Source of the DNA: Haberlea rhodopensis
Taxonomy: Eukaryota > Streptophyta > Magnoliopsida > Lamiales > Gesneriaceae
DNA: 64,000 bases
Direction: 5' to 3'
NCBI GenBank assembly: GCA_907163345.1
Contig: CAJQUN010000397.1
Span: 62,001-126,000, forward strand
Shown here: piece by piece, positions 61,046-64,000 of the stretch
Layout of the letters: each line of letters starts with the position of its first letter
Numbering within the stretch: position 1 is the first letter of the stretch
Made by a program: the position numbers and the translations under genes
Notes under the pieces: generated by a model
What the model saw: only the letters and a program-made list of their open reading frames with translations
The model's database searches: none
Told to the model about the DNA's origin: nothing

Positions 61046-62876
61046 TTACAGAGAGCAAGCATACAGGTCTCTTCTGCACAATGGGCAAGAACCATGTCTT
61101 ACCAGCCAAGTATCGATGCAAGGTAGATGAAACAAGTGGTGACAATGGGGCAAACGTCGTACCGTCTCCCCTACTTGAAAGTCCTATATATATATATTCC
61201 AAAAGAATGGTTCCAAATCAGTTGAATTGATCAATATTAGCAATATTTTGATATGGGATTTCATCCAAGAGACATTTGTCTAAACACCTTATGTATTACC
61301 TCATTTTATACCATCATTTCCAACAAAATTAAAAAACTTTAACAAGCAAGCTTGTTTTTTCTTGAAATGGATATGGGGTTAGAATCGATTTCTACGATTT
61401 ACATTTCCCTCAACGAAATCCTTTATACAAACTTAGAGCAAAAGAATGAAGCTTACTAGGGAACGGAAATACCTGAAGGCAGACAGAACAAGAGACTCCC
61501 TCCCCAGAAGAATCAGCAATGTCGTCTTTAGTGATTCTTATCTTTGGAATCTTTTCAACCGTCTCTTCCAACAAACCATTCAACCCACCCATGTCAAAAA
61601 TGTTAGGGGCTTCTTCAAATGTCGTTTCAATGGCTCGCATCTTATCAACAAAAGGACATAACTCAATTTATGTCGTGCACAAGTGCGAATTATTTTCACA
61701 AAAAAATTAGTGATCAATCATAATAATGTGGCATACGTGCAGCATAATACCTGACTTTGCACGGCACTAAGCATAGCTGGACCGACTTGCTCCCGCACAA
61801 GTCTACCACTCAGAAGGCTTGCTATCACATCAAACTGGACAATCAAAATTCTCAGTTACAAACTCATAAGATTATAGCATAAATTGAAGAAAACTTTTAG
61901 AGGACTGCATATTGAAATTTTTCAAGAATGTCAATAAATTCCGGCTTCCAAAAGTGTGAAATTGAAGAAGATACTCACCAAGTATAAGACACATCGAACC
62001 CCAGATTCTTCGGACTGCCATAGAAGTAAGGACGATTCAAAGACCTCGATCGAAAACACAGCCCCTGATATGGCACCAACCGAAGCCCCTCTTACAAATC
62101 CACTCTCTGTCTCTTGGCCGATCAGTGCTCCAGTCATGGCTCCTAATAACGTACCCACTGCAGATCAAGAAATAGCTCCTTTAGTAGCATAATCTTAAGC
62201 GAAAAAGACACACCAAAACAGACACCTCTCTTCAAGATCTTAGGACACAATTCACGAAAATTCTTAAAACACAAAAACATAAATCTCAGTAGCATAATCT
62301 TAAGGGAAAAAGACAGACCAAATATATACATCTCAAATCTTGGAACACAGTTCACGGAAAATCCACAATTTCTTTCATCGATTTCCTTCAGCTCCATAGT
62401 TTACATTATTTTTCCTGCTTCCCCTAAATGGGTCAAAAGGACCCACTTGGGAGAACTTTCTAAACCTTAAACATAATAGAGAACATCAAACACAAATACA
62501 CATCAATGTTAAAACATACATGATTCTGGAAAAAGCTAGACTCGAATCACCGAACCCACATCAGAAATATGAAAATCAACATAAATTCGTAGAATTGAAC
62601 GGAAACTTTCGGCCTTGACATGCTACTACTATAAGAACGAATTATCATCAATAAACTCAATGAAGCAAAGAGAGGTCCAAACCACCAACCTAGGGCAAAG
62701 AAAAAGGTTAAAATTGCAGAGAAAACATTCCCAACGATAGCAGAGACAGCAAATCGCACGAATTCCTTGATCCTATCGACCAAAGATCCCAACAAACAAG
62801 ATTCTGCAGCTGGTGCTGATGAAGATGGCGGCACAGAATGAGATGGGTATGCATAAAACTCCATTGAATCATTCAT
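61046..62876 (-). CDS. NIP: NEP1-interacting-like RING-H2 finger protein
   Basis: Membrane-anchored E3 ubiquitin ligase candidate. NIP1/NIP2-type proteins have N-terminal transmembrane helices and a C-terminal RING-H2, and are implicated in plastid-encoded RNA polymerase tethering and defence. Five exons: 62876-62690, 62157-61979, 61834-61751, 61640-61473, 61183-61046; 251 aa, normal for the family. Membrane helices: IVGNVFSAILTFFFAL (about 45-62) and GTLLGAMTGALIGQE with GAISGAVFSIEVFES (about 64-100). RING-H2: CSVC (about 202-205), HCHHLFHLPC (about 220-230) and CPLC (about 242-245), giving the C-x2-C, C-x-H-x3-H-x2-C, C-x2-C zinc ligands. The first ATG of the frame is at 62876 (MNDSMEFYAYPS); the ATG at 62864 (MEFYAYPS) is an equally plausible start. 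All splice phases agree. Intron 1 holds a short direct repeat (62190-62320). Confidence 0.92.
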
Positions 62877-62970
62877 ACTAATAACAATAGTAAACAAGAA
62901 AGATTTATGATCGAAGAGACAAAATATACACGTTTTGAATGGCTTTTAGTGTGTCCTCTCGATTTTATAA

Positions 62971-62980
62971 CTATTTATAA
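62971..62980 (-). promoter_or_regulatory. Probable TATA box of the RING-H2 gene
   Basis: The minus strand reads TTATAAATAG about 95-105 bases upstream of the ATG at 62876, giving a leader of about 60-70 bases. Confidence 0.6.
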
Positions 62981-63877
62981 ACAATGGGGCCGCTTCCCCT
63001 CGAGATTCGATCAGATTAAAAAAAAAAAAGTATATTCACTGAATTTTATATCTTAAAAAGAAATGTATAAAAAAAATATTTAAATATGATCTTATTGGTT
63101 AAATTCATTTGTTTTAACTTTTAACAATGATGTTGTCCTAAGATTGACTATATTAATGACTAATTATGATGGGAGAAGACCGATACTTAGATCTTAAGGA
63201 ACAATTTTAATTATTTTATATGTTATAATTTCCTGTGTTTAGAACATCAAGACAAACACATCAACAAATACTTCGATTATTATTTATAATTCAAACATAT
63301 ATAATAGATAACTGAATTATTTATATTATTTATACCTAAGTGTGAGGGGCTTAGAGTAACTACATTTAGTTCTCATACATACCAAATTTTCTTCCTAAAA
63401 CAACAATTTTCGATTATATTACTATTTTTAACTAAAACATAACATAATAAGTTATAATTCAAATATTAATTTTAAATCAAAAAAAAACTCCAACTTTCTT
63501 ATATTTCAAAAAAATTACTATATAAAAAATTTATTTATATTAAAATTTATTTTATTTATATGCATCACGTGCAAAGATTTACTAGTATTATTTATGATTC
63601 ATTTAATAAAATAAAATTTTATAAGTGGAAGTTTATTTACAGCGTGACATTGCTCAGTGTTGACAGTGGGACTAATAATAATAGGGCGTAAAAACCGGAC
63701 AGTCCCTCAACAATTACTTTTTTTATCATTTTATTTCGTTACCTTTCAAAATGTACATTTAACTCTCCAAAAATTTTAATTAGTGCACTTAAACCCCTAA
63801 ACAATATTTGAGAACAATTTTCTCGAATATTCTAGCTTCAAATTTCCTCACATGCGTCATACATGTCACAATCGATG
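62981..63877. other. AT-rich intergenic DNA
   Basis: Upstream flank of the RING-H2 gene, then very AT-rich DNA. No gene or repeat structure recognised. Confidence 0.4.
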
Positions 63878-64000
63878 GTGTTAGGTTTTGGAAACCCGAA
63901 TAATCTTGGTTTTGATGTTAACAAAACTTGTTATTGTGTTGCTAACATATTTCATCAAGTGTGCAGTTCATAGATCATAATTAAGAGCTTGATGAATTAC
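63878..64000 (+). mobile_element. Probable start of a Copia-type LTR, cut by the window edge
   Basis: It begins TGTTAGGTTTTGG and contains TTTTGATGTTAACAAAACTT, then TGTGTTGCTAAC. This resembles the opening of the LTR-like stretch at 40738 and of plant SIRE-type Copia LTRs. Only 123 bases are visible. Confidence 0.4.

Noticed and set aside
62874..62897. Upstream extension of the RING-H2 protein from a TTG codon at 62897
   Set aside because: Plant genes start at ATG; the first in-frame ATG is at 62876.

Overview
The window is nuclear DNA of a flowering plant, almost certainly a eudicot. The evidence is spliced genes with GT..AG introns and phase-consistent exons, plant-only families (an AHK1-type histidine kinase, a ROP GTPase, a NIP-type RING-H2 protein, a LIMYB-type MYB/SANT protein), AT-rich intergenic DNA and several plant transposon families. 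I cannot name the species from the sequence alone.

Layout. (1) 0.87-5.7 kb, + strand: RPN10/PSMD4, the ubiquitin-receptor subunit of the 26S proteasome, in 10 exons with an apparent 1-base deletion in exon 9. (2) 7.0-13.8 kb: a decayed senescence/dehydration-associated (ERD7-like) gene fragment whose intron carries a minus-strand Ty1/Copia element of about 5.7 kb. (3) 16.3-21.3 kb, +: a complete 13-exon AHK1-like hybrid histidine kinase (putative osmosensor). (4) 22.2-24.2 kb, -: a two-exon MYB/SANT-like (LIMYB-type) gene with a MITE-like element in its intron. (5) 27.8-30.3 kb, +: an intact 7-exon ROP/RAC small GTPase. (6) 32.6-39.6 kb: a minus-strand Ty3/Gypsy element with a perfect 5-bp target-site duplication, a tRNA-iMet primer site and gag remnants but no visible pol. 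It is followed by a perfect 77-bp-arm palindrome, a second foldback and LTR-like debris. (7) 42.8-43.7 kb, -: an intronless mitochondrial dicarboxylate carrier/UCP5-type gene. (8) 45-50.5 kb: a minisatellite-filled foldback element, a retrotransposon remnant, a broken hAT transposase with GGTTCCGG-rich end, and a Gypsy integrase fragment. (9) 52.2-55.6 kb, +: a La-related protein 1-type (LARP1b/c) gene. (10) 56.5-57.6 kb: a TRIM-like element with three LTR copies. (11) 61.0-62.9 kb, -: a five-exon NEP1-interacting-protein-like RING-H2 gene. (12) From 63.88 kb: the probable start of another LTR, cut by the window edge.

The genes are ordinary, independently transcribed plant genes. I see no operon-like or clustered pathway and no convincing new multi-gene system. 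Several products belong to signalling and protein turnover (RPN10, AHK1-like kinase, ROP, RING-H2), but adjacency does not imply a shared function. The most unusual content is structural: the perfect palindrome, the three-LTR TRIM, the foldback minisatellite, the transposon-split pseudogene, and the RPN10 frameshift, which may be real or an assembly error. Exon boundaries were deduced by eye from splice sites, reading phase and family resemblance; no database search or transcript evidence was available.
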